NCBI GenBank assembly: GCA_020442465.1
Contig: JAGRJY010000187.1
Coordinates: 1-54,559 of the forward strand
Direction of reading: 5' to 3'
From: Lysobacterales bacterium
GTDB taxonomy: Bacteria; Pseudomonadota; Gammaproteobacteria; Xanthomonadales; Xanthomonadaceae
Length of the DNA: 54,559 nt
Part shown: one piece after another, positions 7,442-14,984 of the stretch
How positions within the stretch are numbered: the first letter of the stretch is position 1
Layout: each line of letters begins with the position of its first letter
The notes under the pieces: generated by a model
Databases searched by the model: none
The model's input: the letters and a program-made list of their open reading frames with translations, nothing else
Told to the model about the DNA's origin: nothing
Position numbers and translations under genes: made by a program

Positions 7442-8559
7442 GGCGCCGCCTCGCACAGTTCCCGGTAGATGCGCAACGTGTCCGCCTGCATGGCGGACAG
7501 GGTGGGCACATCGACCGGTTGCATCACCGGGGGTTGTCCCAGCAGGGCGACGGCGCGCTCGGCGAGGGCGTGCGGGTCGTCCTGCGGTGCCGCACCGGCG
7601 ACAAAGTGCCTGGCCAGCAACTCGCCGACGCCGCCGTGGTCGAAGCCCAGAACCGGCGTGCCCAGACTCAGAGCCTCGATCACCGTTCGCCCGAAGGCTT
7701 CGGGCTTGATCGAAAGCTGCAGCACCACGTCGGAGATCGCCATGGCTTCGCGCGCGTCCGGCCGCGGCGGCGTGGTGGCGAGGAAGTCGTTCACGCCCAG
7801 AGACCGGGCAAGCTCTCGCAGTTCCCCGAGATAGTGCTCCCGCCCTTGTTCGTCGACGCCGAGTAGCAGCAGCCGCGCGTCGATGTCCTGGGCACGCACG
7901 GCAGCGAGCAAGCGGATGGCGTGCGCATGCCCCTTCAGTCGGGTCCCACGGGCCGGCAGTGTGAGTAGCCTGCCACCACGCAGCTGCGGGCAATCGCGCA
8001 GCAGGGCTTCGCGCCACGACGCTTCGGGTTGCCAGCCAAACGCAAACCTTTCCGGGTCGATGCCACGCGGCACCACGGCGATGCGACGCTCGTCCAGCCG
8101 AGGGTAGTGCCGGTGCAGATGCGTGCGTACCGTTTCCGAGACGCAGATGACGCGCTCGCCGCCGGTCATGATGGCGCTGTACCGCCCCGGCGAATTGAGC
8201 CCGTGCACGGTCGTGACAAAGTGCGGCCGATGCTTGCGCGGCAGCGTGCGCAGAGCGAGCCAGCCGAGCCAGGCTGGCAGGCGCGAACGCGCATGCACGA
8301 TGTCCGGCCGGACGCTCAGGTAGAGCTGTCTCAAGGTGGCGACATGGCCGAGCGTGAGCAGGCTCTTGCGGCCGATGTCGTGCTGCAGGTGGCGACCGCC
8401 TTCCTGCTCGAGTCGGGGCACCAGGCGGCCCCCTGCGGAAACTGTCCAGCTCTCGTGCCCCTCGCGCACCAGCGCCGCGGAAATCTCCAGGGTCGACTGT
8501 TCCACCCCGCCGGACTGCAGCGCGGGCAGCAGCTGCATCACGCGCAGGCTGCAGGACAC
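7438..8559 (-). CDS. GT4-family glycosyltransferase, probably LPS core or surface glycan
   Basis: 373 residues from GTG 8559; a start 6-8 codons later (GTG or ATG at RVMQLLPAL) is equally plausible. The GT-B fold is recognisable: VMQLLPALQSGGVEQSTLEISAAL at the N-terminus, PDIVHARSRLPAWLGWLAL, VTTVHGLNSPGRYSAIMTGGERVICVSETV, VPRGIDPERF, and the GT4 donor-site motif EAFGRTVIEALSLGTPVLGFDHGG (EX7E). The donor sugar and acceptor cannot be read. It lies 10 bases downstream of the zinc-finger gene and overlaps the ligase-like gene by four bases, so the three are probably one transcript acting with waaA/lpxL in LPS synthesis. Confidence 0.85.
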   Translation of the reverse strand: MSCSLRVMQLLPALQSGGVEQSTLEISAALVREGHESWTVSAGGRLVPRLEQEGGRHLQHDIGRKSLLTLGHVATLRQLYLSVRPDIVHARSRLPAWLGWLALRTLPRKHRPHFVTTVHGLNSPGRYSAIMTGGERVICVSETVRTHLHRHYPRLDERRIAVVPRGIDPERFAFGWQPEASWREALLRDCPQLRGGRLLTLPARGTRLKGHAHAIRLLAAVRAQDIDARLLLLGVDEQGREHYLGELRELARSLGVNDFLATTPPRPDAREAMAISDVVLQLSIKPEAFGRTVIEALSLGTPVLGFDHGGVGELLARHFVAGAAPQDDPHALAERAVALLGQPPVMQPVDVPTLSAMQADTLRIYRELCEAAP

Positions 8560-8569
8560 GAGGTCGGGG

Positions 8570-8779
8570 TCAGTCCTTCAGCACGTAGCGGGCGCCGCAG
8601 TACGGGCACGTCGCCTCGCCGCTGGCTTCGATCGGAAGATAGACCTTCGGATGCGCGTTCCAGAGCGGCGCATCGGGCATCGGGCAGGACAGCGGCAGGT
8701 CGCCGCGACCCACCGTTCGCGCGACCGGTACGGACTGGTCGGCCGAAGCGGCGGCGGGCGCTTGATTGGCTTGCGTCAT
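8570..8779 (-). CDS. CHCC-type zinc-finger domain protein (NDUFS6-like)
   Basis: A 69-residue protein. LSCPMPDAPLWNAHPKVYLPIE followed by GEATCPYCGARYVLKD carries the Cys-His-Cys-Cys set of the zf-CHCC family (Pfam zf-CHCC), which also contains the mitochondrial complex I subunit NDUFS6. The first 28 residues are Ala/Gln-rich and unstructured. In proteobacteria this small gene often sits beside glycosyltransferase or LPS genes without a known role. It ends 10 bases before the GT4 gene. A hairpin (8786-8811) lies immediately upstream of its ATG. Confidence 0.85.
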   Translation of the reverse strand: MTQANQAPAAASADQSVPVARTVGRGDLPLSCPMPDAPLWNAHPKVYLPIEASGEATCPYCGARYVLKD

Positions 8780-8785
8780 GGGGAT

Positions 8786-8811
8786 CTGGGCACTCGAATC
8801 GGAGTGCCCAG
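8786..8811. other. Strong inverted repeat in front of the zinc-finger gene
   Basis: CTGGGCACTC (8786-8795) pairs perfectly with GAGTGCCCAG (8802-8811), a 10-bp stem with a 6-base loop. It lies seven bases upstream of the zinc-finger ATG (8779), so on the minus strand it would fold in the leader and could hide the ribosome-binding region. No T run follows, so it could be a leader structure, an operator or a weak terminator. Confidence 0.45.
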
Positions 8812-8820
8812 TGTATCGCG

Positions 8821-8847
8821 CCGGGCAGCGCTAAGCGCGAAGCCCGG
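8821..8847 (-). terminator. Terminator-like hairpin after yceI
   Basis: CCGGGC (8821-8826) pairs with GCCCGG (8842-8847), enclosing a second stem GCGCT/AGCGC. It starts 14 bases after the YceI stop on the minus strand. There is no T tract. Confidence 0.4.
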
Positions 8848-8861
8848 ACATGAACATCGCG

Positions 8862-9443
8862 TCACTGCGGCTTCGGAACGTTCGCCTCGACCGTGATCTG
8901 CAGGTCGACCTGATCGCTGACATTCGGCGCGTACTTGCCCACGCCGAGTTCGGTGCGTACCAGCGTCGTATGCGCATCCAGACCGAGGGCGGCACGCCCG
9001 GTGGCCAGGTGCTTGCGCATCGCATGGATGGTCACGTCGAGTGAGACTGCGTGCGTCATGCCCTTGACGTTGAGCTCGCCCTGCACGCGCAGCGAGTGCT
9101 CGCCGGTCTTCTCCACCGCGGTCGACTTGAAGGTCGCCTGCGGATATCTCTCGACTTCGAAGAAATCGGCCGAACGCAGGTGGTCCTCGAGGTCGCTGAC
9201 GCCGGTGTGCACGTTCTGGATCGGGATCACCGCCTCGACTGTCGACTTCTCCGGCGAATCGATGTCGTACACGATCGTGCCGGTGACCCCGGTGAACATG
9301 CCGACGATGTTGGCGAAGCCGAAGTGGCTGTAGCCGAAGCGCACCTGCGTGTGGTTGGGGTCGATGACGTATGTCTCCGCCGCGTGACTCGCGGTGGATG
9401 CAGCTCCGAAAAGCAATGCGATCAGGATGGCGCGGCGAAACAT
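8862..9443 (-). CDS. YceI-family periplasmic lipocalin-like protein
   Basis: 193 residues with a clear signal peptide (MFRRAILIALLFGAASTASHA, cleavage after AHA/ASHA). The mature part begins ETYVIDPNHTQVRFGYSHFGFANIVGMFTG, the YceI signature, and continues with SVDFFEVERYP-like and GELNVKGMTHAVSLDV blocks. YceI proteins form a beta-barrel that binds long isoprenoid-type lipids. The ATG at 9443 is fixed by a perfect AAGGAGGT seven bases upstream; longer in-frame starts are rejected. It follows the nitroreductase gene by 16 bases, so the two are likely one transcript. Confidence 0.92.
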   Translation of the reverse strand: MFRRAILIALLFGAASTASHAAETYVIDPNHTQVRFGYSHFGFANIVGMFTGVTGTIVYDIDSPEKSTVEAVIPIQNVHTGVSDLEDHLRSADFFEVERYPQATFKSTAVEKTGEHSLRVQGELNVKGMTHAVSLDVTIHAMRKHLATGRAALGLDAHTTLVRTELGVGKYAPNVSDQVDLQITVEANVPKPQ

Positions 9444-9459
9444 GGATGACCTCCTTGGG

Positions 9460-10053
9460 TCAGGCGATGCGGCAGGCTTCGTCGAACGACAGCCGCGGTG
9501 CGCGCGGGCCGAGCGTGTCGCGTTGGCCATAGCCGAGATTGCAGATGAAGTTGGTGCGGACGCGTGTGCCGGCGAAGAAGGCGGCATCCATTTTTTCCTG
9601 GTTGAACCCGGACATCGGCCCACAGTCCAGGCCCAGCGCACGCGCGGCGAGCATCAGATAGGCGCCCTGCAGGCTGCTGTTGCGGAATGCGGTCGATTCG
9701 GCCTTGGCCGGGTCGCCTGCGAACCAGCTGCGGGCGTCGGCAAACGGGAACAGGTACGGCAGCTTGTCGTAGAACGCCAAGTCCATGCCGATGATGGCCG
9801 TCACGGGTGCTGCCATGGTCTGCGCCACATTGCCCTCGTCGAGGGCCGCGCGCAGTTTCTCCTTGGCCTCCGCGGACTGCACGAACACGACCCGGGCGGG
9901 GGAGCAATTCGCCGAGGTTGGCGGCAGCGCGGCGAGCTGCCACAGCTGCCGCAGAGTGGCTTCCTCGATCGGACGGTCCTGCCATGCGCGCGCGCTGCCG
10001 CGAAACGTCCTTCCCTGATAGAACAGCGTGTCGAGTGCCGCTTGACCAATCAT
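9460..10053 (-). CDS. Nitroreductase-family FMN oxidoreductase, RutE/HadB-like
   Basis: 197 residues from ATG 10053, with GGAGG seven bases upstream. The family blocks are [45 protein letters not shown] (FMN-binding region), [27 protein letters not shown] and [11 protein letters not shown]. These match the RutE (malonic semialdehyde reductase) and HadB/RutE-type branch of the nitroreductases. Other rut genes are absent nearby, so a pyrimidine-degradation role is not supported and the substrate is unknown. The canonical order MTxR..R is slightly altered: [15 protein letters not shown] replaces the usual ARTHNxWxxxxV. It leads a probable two-gene transcript with yceI. Confidence 0.82.
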   Translation of the reverse strand: MIGQAALDTLFYQGRTFRGSARAWQDRPIEEATLRQLWQLAALPPTSANCSPARVVFVQSAEAKEKLRAALDEGNVAQTMAAPVTAIIGMDLAFYDKLPYLFPFADARSWFAGDPAKAESTAFRNSSLQGAYLMLAARALGLDCGPMSGFNQEKMDAAFFAGTRVRTNFICNLGYGQRDTLGPRAPRLSFDEACRIA

Positions 10054-10341
10054 GCGTTTCCTCCGTCCTGTCGCTTCCGCCACCTGGCGTAGCCCGCTCG
10101 GGCCGCCGTGCGTGCGGAATGATATGAATGTGGAATACTGCCGCGAAGTGTGGAGCAAGCTCCTTCGCGAAGTCATCCTCATGAATGCAACGATCCGTTG
10201 CGCCGGGCCGGAAACCTACACCATGGTGCGACTGCGGCGCGAATCGGAGTCCCGGCGACGGAGGCTGGCCTGGGTCAGCCGTCGGTCTGAAGGCAGGCCG
10301 CGACCTTGCCGCCCTGGCGGTGCGGATTCGCGGAGCGCTCG
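10054..10341. other. Intergenic region with possible structured leader and a small Arg-rich ORF
   Basis: This lies between the divergent nitroreductase and ELM1 genes. An ORF starting at ATG 10181 ([20 protein letters not shown]) runs 54 codons, is very Arg-rich, and stops at TGA 10343-10345. That stop overlaps the GTG start of the next gene in the form GTGA, which is typical of translational coupling. The same stretch can fold: GCGAATC (near 10240) pairs with GATTCGC (near 10324), and inner stems form between. I cannot assign a riboswitch family, and no good ribosome binding site precedes the small ORF. Confidence 0.25.
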
Positions 10342-11319
10342 GTGAAACTATGGGCAGTGACGGACGGCGCCGCCGGCAATGCCCGCCAGGCGTTGGCCTT
10401 GGCCGAAGCGCTGGCGCAGCGACTCGATGCCGCCGTGGAACCTGTTGTGGTCGTCGGACGCTACCCCTGGCGCGCCGCCGCCCCGCGGGCCCTGCATGGT
10501 GCTGCGCGGCATTTTGATCCGACCTTCATGGCCCGGCTACGCGCGGAGCAACCGGATCTCGTGGTCGGCTGCGGTCGGGTGTCCGCGTTGGCCACGCGTT
10601 TGGCCCGCGAATGCAGCAGCGGCCCATGTCGCGCCGTGCAGATTCTCGATCCGCGGCTGCCGGGTCCACACTGGGACGCTCGCGTGGTGCCCGAGCACGA
10701 CAGTCATCGGGACGCCCGAACCGTGACCTGCGTCGGCAGCCTGCACCCGGTCGACGACCGCTGGCTGGCGGAAGCTGGGCAAGCATGGCGGCGACAGGAA
10801 GGGGGGATCGAGGTGCCGCAGGTGGCCTTGCTGCTCGGTGGACCGACTCGGCGTGCGCGCTGGACCTCCGCTCAGTTGCAGTCCTGGCTGCGCTCCGTCG
10901 CGGACTGGCCCGGCGTACGCAACAACCTCTGGGTCATCGGATCTCGACGCACGCCGACTTCAGTGCGTCGCTGGCTTCGACAACAGGACGAGATCCCGCT
11001 GCAACGACTCTGGCTGGACCACAGTGACGGACCGAACCCGTATCCGGCTGCGCTGTCGCTCGCTGCACGACTGGTGGTAAGCCCGGACTCGGTCAACATG
11101 CTGACCGAGGCCGCTGCGACCCGTGCGCACGTGTTCGTTCCCTCCCTCGGCGTGCTCAAGGGTCGTCAGCGCCGGTTCGTCGACGCACTCGCCCAGGTCA
11201 GGGTGCTGCAGGAACTCGATGCCTCGGGCGCGGAGGCCGGGAACGGAGCACGACCGGAGCCATGGCGGGAGCTGCCCACCGTGGTCGACCGCCTGCTGGC
11301 GCTGCTCAACCTGGCGTGA
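10342..11319 (+). CDS. ELM1-family protein (DUF1022/mitochondrial fission ELM1-like)
   Basis: 325 residues from GTG 10342 (VKLWAVTDGAAGNARQ), chosen because family members begin exactly this way; a longer open frame from 10306 has no support. Recognisable blocks are DGAAGNARQALALAEAL, PDLVVGCGRVSALATRLARE, QILDPRLPGPHWDARVVPEHD, GGPTRRARW, VIGSRRTPTSV and LVVSPDSVNMLTEAAATRAHVFVPSL. The last two match the GT-B-like nucleotide-sugar pocket seen in this family (Pfam ELM1, PF06258). Bacterial members are uncharacterised; plant ELM1 acts in mitochondrial fission. A glycosyltransferase-like role at the envelope is plausible given the nearby LPS genes, but is inference. Confidence 0.82.
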   Translation: MKLWAVTDGAAGNARQALALAEALAQRLDAAVEPVVVVGRYPWRAAAPRALHGAARHFDPTFMARLRAEQPDLVVGCGRVSALATRLARECSSGPCRAVQILDPRLPGPHWDARVVPEHDSHRDARTVTCVGSLHPVDDRWLAEAGQAWRRQEGGIEVPQVALLLGGPTRRARWTSAQLQSWLRSVADWPGVRNNLWVIGSRRTPTSVRRWLRQQDEIPLQRLWLDHSDGPNPYPAALSLAARLVVSPDSVNMLTEAAATRAHVFVPSLGVLKGRQRRFVDALAQVRVLQELDASGAEAGNGARPEPWRELPTVVDRLLALLNLA

Positions 11320-11403
11320 CTCCCTGCGCAGGGCATCGCCGCCGTCGCGGTCAGCGGCAGTGCAACGAGGGGTTGAGCCTGCTTTCGGTCTGGCCGCCCG
11401 GCC

Positions 11404-13044
11404 TCAGTCGGCCTTGGCCTTGGGCGGGTTGATCCGATCCTGTTCGGCCAGCCAGGCAGCCAGCTCCGGTGAAATTCCCGCAATGCCCGCCCAATCAATG
11501 GCATCGATCTGGCTGGCGGGCAGAAACCGGTCGGCGTACTCCAGATACACGCGCTCGCGCAGGAATACGTCGAACAAGTCCGGGTCGATGTGGTGGTCGC
11601 GGCACATGAAGCCCAGGATGCGGATCGACTCCGAGAGCGTTTTGCCGAGCTTGTAGGGACGGTCGGCTGCGGTCAGCGCCTCGAAGACGTCGGCGATTCC
11701 CATCACGCGCGCCTGCACGCTCATCTGGTCGCGGGTCAGCCCTTTCGGATAACCCTTGCCGTCCATGCGTTCATGGTGGCCGCCGGCGTACTCGGGCACA
11801 TTGGTCAGGTGCGCCGGCCAGGGCAGTGCTTCCAGCATGCGAATCGTCATCACGATGTGGTGGTTGATGATCTCGCGCTCGTCGCCAGTGAGCGTGCCCT
11901 TGCGGATGCAGAGATTCTCGACTTCGTTGTCCGAAAGGAACGGGAGCTCTTCGCCGTCCGAATTCTTCCATCGGCGTTCGGCGATCGCCTTGACCCGGGC
12001 GATCTTGTCGTCGGCCATGAACTCGCCGCCGATGTTGATCTCGCGACAGAACGCGCGGTCGGACTTGAGCTCGGCGATCGTGCGTTCGTAGTCGGCCTGA
12101 CCGAGCTGGCCCAGCAGATGGGCGATTTCGGCGTCGCGCAGGGCGATCTCGAATCGTGCGTCGAGCAAGTGCACGCGGTCGAAGATGGTCTCGAGCTTGG
12201 TGGCCTTGTCGACCACGTGCACGGGCGTGGTGATCTTGCCGCAATCGTGCAGCAGGCCGGCAATCTTCAGCTCGTAGCGATCCTTTTCGGTCATCTTGAA
12301 TTCGGCGAGCGGGCCATCCTCATGCCGGTCGGCCGCTTCGGCAAGCATCATGGTCAGCATCGGTACGCGCTCGCAGTGACCGCCCGTGTACGGGGATTTT
12401 TCGTCCAGTGCACTGTTGATCAGGTTGATCAGGCTCTCGAACAGGTCTTCCATCTGCTTGATCAACAGACGGTTGGTCAACACGATGGCTGCTTGCGAGG
12501 CCAGCGATTCGACGAGCTGCTGGTCTTCCAGCGAGAACGGCGTGACTTCGCCGCGCGCGTCCTTGGCATTGATGAGCTGCAGCACGCCGATGACCTTGCT
12601 CTCGTGATCCTTCATCGGCACGGTAAGAAAGGACTTGGAGCGATAGCCGGTGCGCTGGTCAAAGGCCCGGGTGCCGGAAAAATCGAACCCCTCGGCCTCG
12701 TAGGCATCCGGAATGTTGATCGTGCGTCCGGTCAGTGCCGCCTGGGCGACCACCAGCGATTCGTTCGGCTTGCCGTCGGCAAGGAACAGTGGAAGCGGCG
12801 GGAAATTGATCGGCGTGCCGCGTTGCCCGCCCATGCAGTAGCCGAGCGAGTCGTTGCGCAGCACCTCGAAGGTGAGCTGGTCGTCGACGACGCGGTAGAG
12901 CGTTCCGCCGTCGGCATCGGCGAACTCACGAGCCGCCTCGAGAATGCGTTCGAGCAGGGAGTCGGTGTCGCGCTCGGAAGAAAGCGCGACACCGATGGCA
13001 TTCAGGGTTTCGAGCCGCTCGAGGAACTCACCGTGCTCTGCCAT
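11404..13044 (-). CDS. GAF and HD-GYP domain protein, predicted c-di-GMP phosphodiesterase
   Basis: 546 residues from ATG 13044 (CGGAG seven bases upstream). An N-terminal GAF sensor (about 20-190; SKSFLTVPMKDHESKVIGVLQLINAK) is followed by an HD-GYP domain: HDCGK (His266, Asp267), HH at 395-396, and HHERMDGKGYPKGL (from His423), then VMGIADVFEALTAADRPYK. All metal and GYP residues are kept. The gap between HDCGK and the next His is about 129 residues instead of roughly 30, so an insert of about 100 residues (FDRVHLLDARFEIALRDAEI onward) splits the catalytic domain. It should hydrolyse c-di-GMP in response to a ligand or redox cue at the GAF domain; the cue is unknown. It is a single gene, convergent with the ELM1 gene. 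Confidence 0.9.
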   Translation of the reverse strand: MAEHGEFLERLETLNAIGVALSSERDTDSLLERILEAAREFADADGGTLYRVVDDQLTFEVLRNDSLGYCMGGQRGTPINFPPLPLFLADGKPNESLVVAQAALTGRTINIPDAYEAEGFDFSGTRAFDQRTGYRSKSFLTVPMKDHESKVIGVLQLINAKDARGEVTPFSLEDQQLVESLASQAAIVLTNRLLIKQMEDLFESLINLINSALDEKSPYTGGHCERVPMLTMMLAEAADRHEDGPLAEFKMTEKDRYELKIAGLLHDCGKITTPVHVVDKATKLETIFDRVHLLDARFEIALRDAEIAHLLGQLGQADYERTIAELKSDRAFCREINIGGEFMADDKIARVKAIAERRWKNSDGEELPFLSDNEVENLCIRKGTLTGDEREIINHHIVMTIRMLEALPWPAHLTNVPEYAGGHHERMDGKGYPKGLTRDQMSVQARVMGIADVFEALTAADRPYKLGKTLSESIRILGFMCRDHHIDPDLFDVFLRERVYLEYADRFLPASQIDAIDWAGIAGISPELAAWLAEQDRINPPKAKAD

Positions 13045-13165
13045 GGCCTGCTCCGGGATGGATGCGCCTAACCTTGCGCGCACTGGGGGGCAAATTCAAC
13101 CGGGCGCAACGGCTGGCGATGTGGCCGCGCCCCATGCCGGGTACGCAGCGAGCGCCGGTGCGGAT

Positions 13166-14851
13166 TCACCGTGCCGACTCTGCGCGCGCCAGCGCAGCGT
13201 CGAAGTCGGCCTCGATGCCAAGCAGCCCCGGCTGTCTGTCGATGCCCATCTGGCTCAGGATGGTCCGCGGCTGCCTCTGCAGCCCGCACAGCAGAACCGC
13301 GGTGCCGCGCCGCTGGCAGCGGAGGATGAACGCTTCGATGGCCTGCACACCTGACGCGTCGATCAGAGGCACGTTGCGCATGCGCAGGATGAATACGGCC
13401 GGCGGGTCCGGATACTGGTTGAGCACATCGTCAAGTCGGTTGGCCACGGCAAAGAACAGTGGGCCAGCGATGCGAAACGCGGCGACTCCCTGAGGCAGAC
13501 GAGCCTGCTGGTTCTCGCTGGCAGGTCGGCTGAGGTCGTCGATGTCCTCGTCGACGATCTGGTGCGCGCTCTCCAGCGCCACCACGCCGGTCATCCGGTG
13601 CATGAACAGGAAGGCGGCCATCACCACACCGACTTCGATCGCGACGGTGAGGTCGAACACGACGGTGAGCAAAAAGGTGACCAGCAGCACGGCGCTGTCT
13701 CCCGGTGGCGCGCGCAGCAACTGACGGAAGCGGTGCACTTCGCTCATGTTCCAGGCGACGAAGAGCAATACCCCGGCGAGCGCGGGCAGTGGAACGTAGC
13801 GCATCAACGGGGCGGCGAGCAGCATGAAGCCGAGCAGGAAGACCGCGTGCAGCATGCCGGCGACCGGTGTACGCGCACCGGCGCGCACATTGGTCGCCGT
13901 GCGTGCCAGTGCGCCCGTGGCCGGCAGCCCGGCGATCAGCGCCGACGCGGTGTTGGCCACGCCCTGGGCGACGAGTTCGGCGTTCGACCGGTGGCGGCCA
14001 CCGGTCATGCCATCGGCGACGACTGCCGACAGCAGCGATTCCACGCCAGCCAGGAAGGCGATGGTCAGCGACGCCGGCAACAGCTCGGCGGTTCGCTCGA
14101 ACGGGATGTGTGGAATCGCGAACTGGGGAAGTGCGGAGGGCAGATTTCCGAACGTGCTGCCGATGGTCGCCACGGGCGCTTCGCCGAGCGTGCACACCAG
14201 CGAGGCGGCCACGACCCCGATCAACAGGGTGGGCAGGCCGGGTCGCCAGCGGCGCAGGCCGACCACGAGAAGCAGCGTGCCCAGACCCAGGCCGAGGGCC
14301 CAGAGATTGGTCGCGCCGACGTGTTCCGCGTAAAGCTGCCAACGGGGCAGAAACTCGCCCGGCAGCTTGTCGATCGGCAGGCCGAGCAGATCCTTGACCT
14401 GGCTGGAGAAGATCGACACCGCAATGCCGGCAGTGAAGCCGGTGATCACCGGCTGCGGCATGTACTTGATCAGCGTGCCGAGACGAAGCAGTCCGGCCAG
14501 AATCAGGATCAGTCCGGCGAGCAGCGTGCACAGAACGAGTCCGCCGTAGCCGAAGCGCTCGATCACCCCGAACACGACCGGGATGAACGCGGCCGTTGGC
14601 CCGCCGATCTGTACGCGCGAGCCACCGAGCGCAGAAATGAGAAAACCAGCGACGATCGCGGTGTGCAGGCCTTTGTCAGGCGTGGTGCCCGACGCGATCG
14701 CCAGCGCCATTGCCAGCGGAAGCGCCACCACCGCGACGGTCAGGCCGGCCATGGCGTCCTGGCCCAAGCTCTGCAAGGAGTAGCCGCGCCGTAGCGTGGT
14801 CACCGACTTCGGCAACAACAGGTGCCAGAGCGGAGGCTGGGCGGGGCTCAC
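13166..14851 (-). CDS. SulP-family anion transporter with STAS domain
   Basis: 561 residues from GTG 14851. The N-terminal part has the SulP pattern of about 14 hydrophobic segments, with GQDAMAGLTVAVVALPLAMALAIASG, GFLISALGGSRVQIGGPTAAF and FTAGIAVSIFSSQVKDLLGL. ATGALARTATNVRAGARTPVAGMLHAVF is the second conserved block. The C-terminal STAS domain (from about 440) contains ILRMRNVPLIDASGVQAIEAFI. SulP proteins carry sulfate, bicarbonate or dicarboxylates; no carbonic anhydrase gene flanks it, so the substrate is open. It lies between the HD-GYP and ABC genes on the same strand, with gaps of 121 and 133 bases, so probably not one operon. Confidence 0.9.
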   Translation of the reverse strand: MSPAQPPLWHLLLPKSVTTLRRGYSLQSLGQDAMAGLTVAVVALPLAMALAIASGTTPDKGLHTAIVAGFLISALGGSRVQIGGPTAAFIPVVFGVIERFGYGGLVLCTLLAGLILILAGLLRLGTLIKYMPQPVITGFTAGIAVSIFSSQVKDLLGLPIDKLPGEFLPRWQLYAEHVGATNLWALGLGLGTLLLVVGLRRWRPGLPTLLIGVVAASLVCTLGEAPVATIGSTFGNLPSALPQFAIPHIPFERTAELLPASLTIAFLAGVESLLSAVVADGMTGGRHRSNAELVAQGVANTASALIAGLPATGALARTATNVRAGARTPVAGMLHAVFLLGFMLLAAPLMRYVPLPALAGVLLFVAWNMSEVHRFRQLLRAPPGDSAVLLVTFLLTVVFDLTVAIEVGVVMAAFLFMHRMTGVVALESAHQIVDEDIDDLSRPASENQQARLPQGVAAFRIAGPLFFAVANRLDDVLNQYPDPPAVFILRMRNVPLIDASGVQAIEAFILRCQRRGTAVLLCGLQRQPRTILSQMGIDRQPGLLGIEADFDAALARAESAR

Positions 14852-14984
14852 GGCGAAGCGTGGTGTTGGGTTGGCCGGTTCGGGCGTACTGCTGTCATCA
14901 GAGCATCATGCGCGTCCGTGCCGACCGAAGCCACCCGACCAAGGTCCACGACGGCGCATTGCGATGCGGCTCTCCCCGGAAGGA

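Noticed and set aside
9460..10053. rutE of a pyrimidine-degradation operon
   Set aside because: The protein is RutE-like, but no rutA-D or rutF-G genes are nearby; the symbol was withheld.
10200..10341. Cobalamin-riboswitch-like stretch (GCGCGAATCGGAGTCCCGGC)
   Set aside because: It faintly recalls the B12 3' box, but the box does not align without gaps, and neither the upstream core nor a B12-related gene is present.
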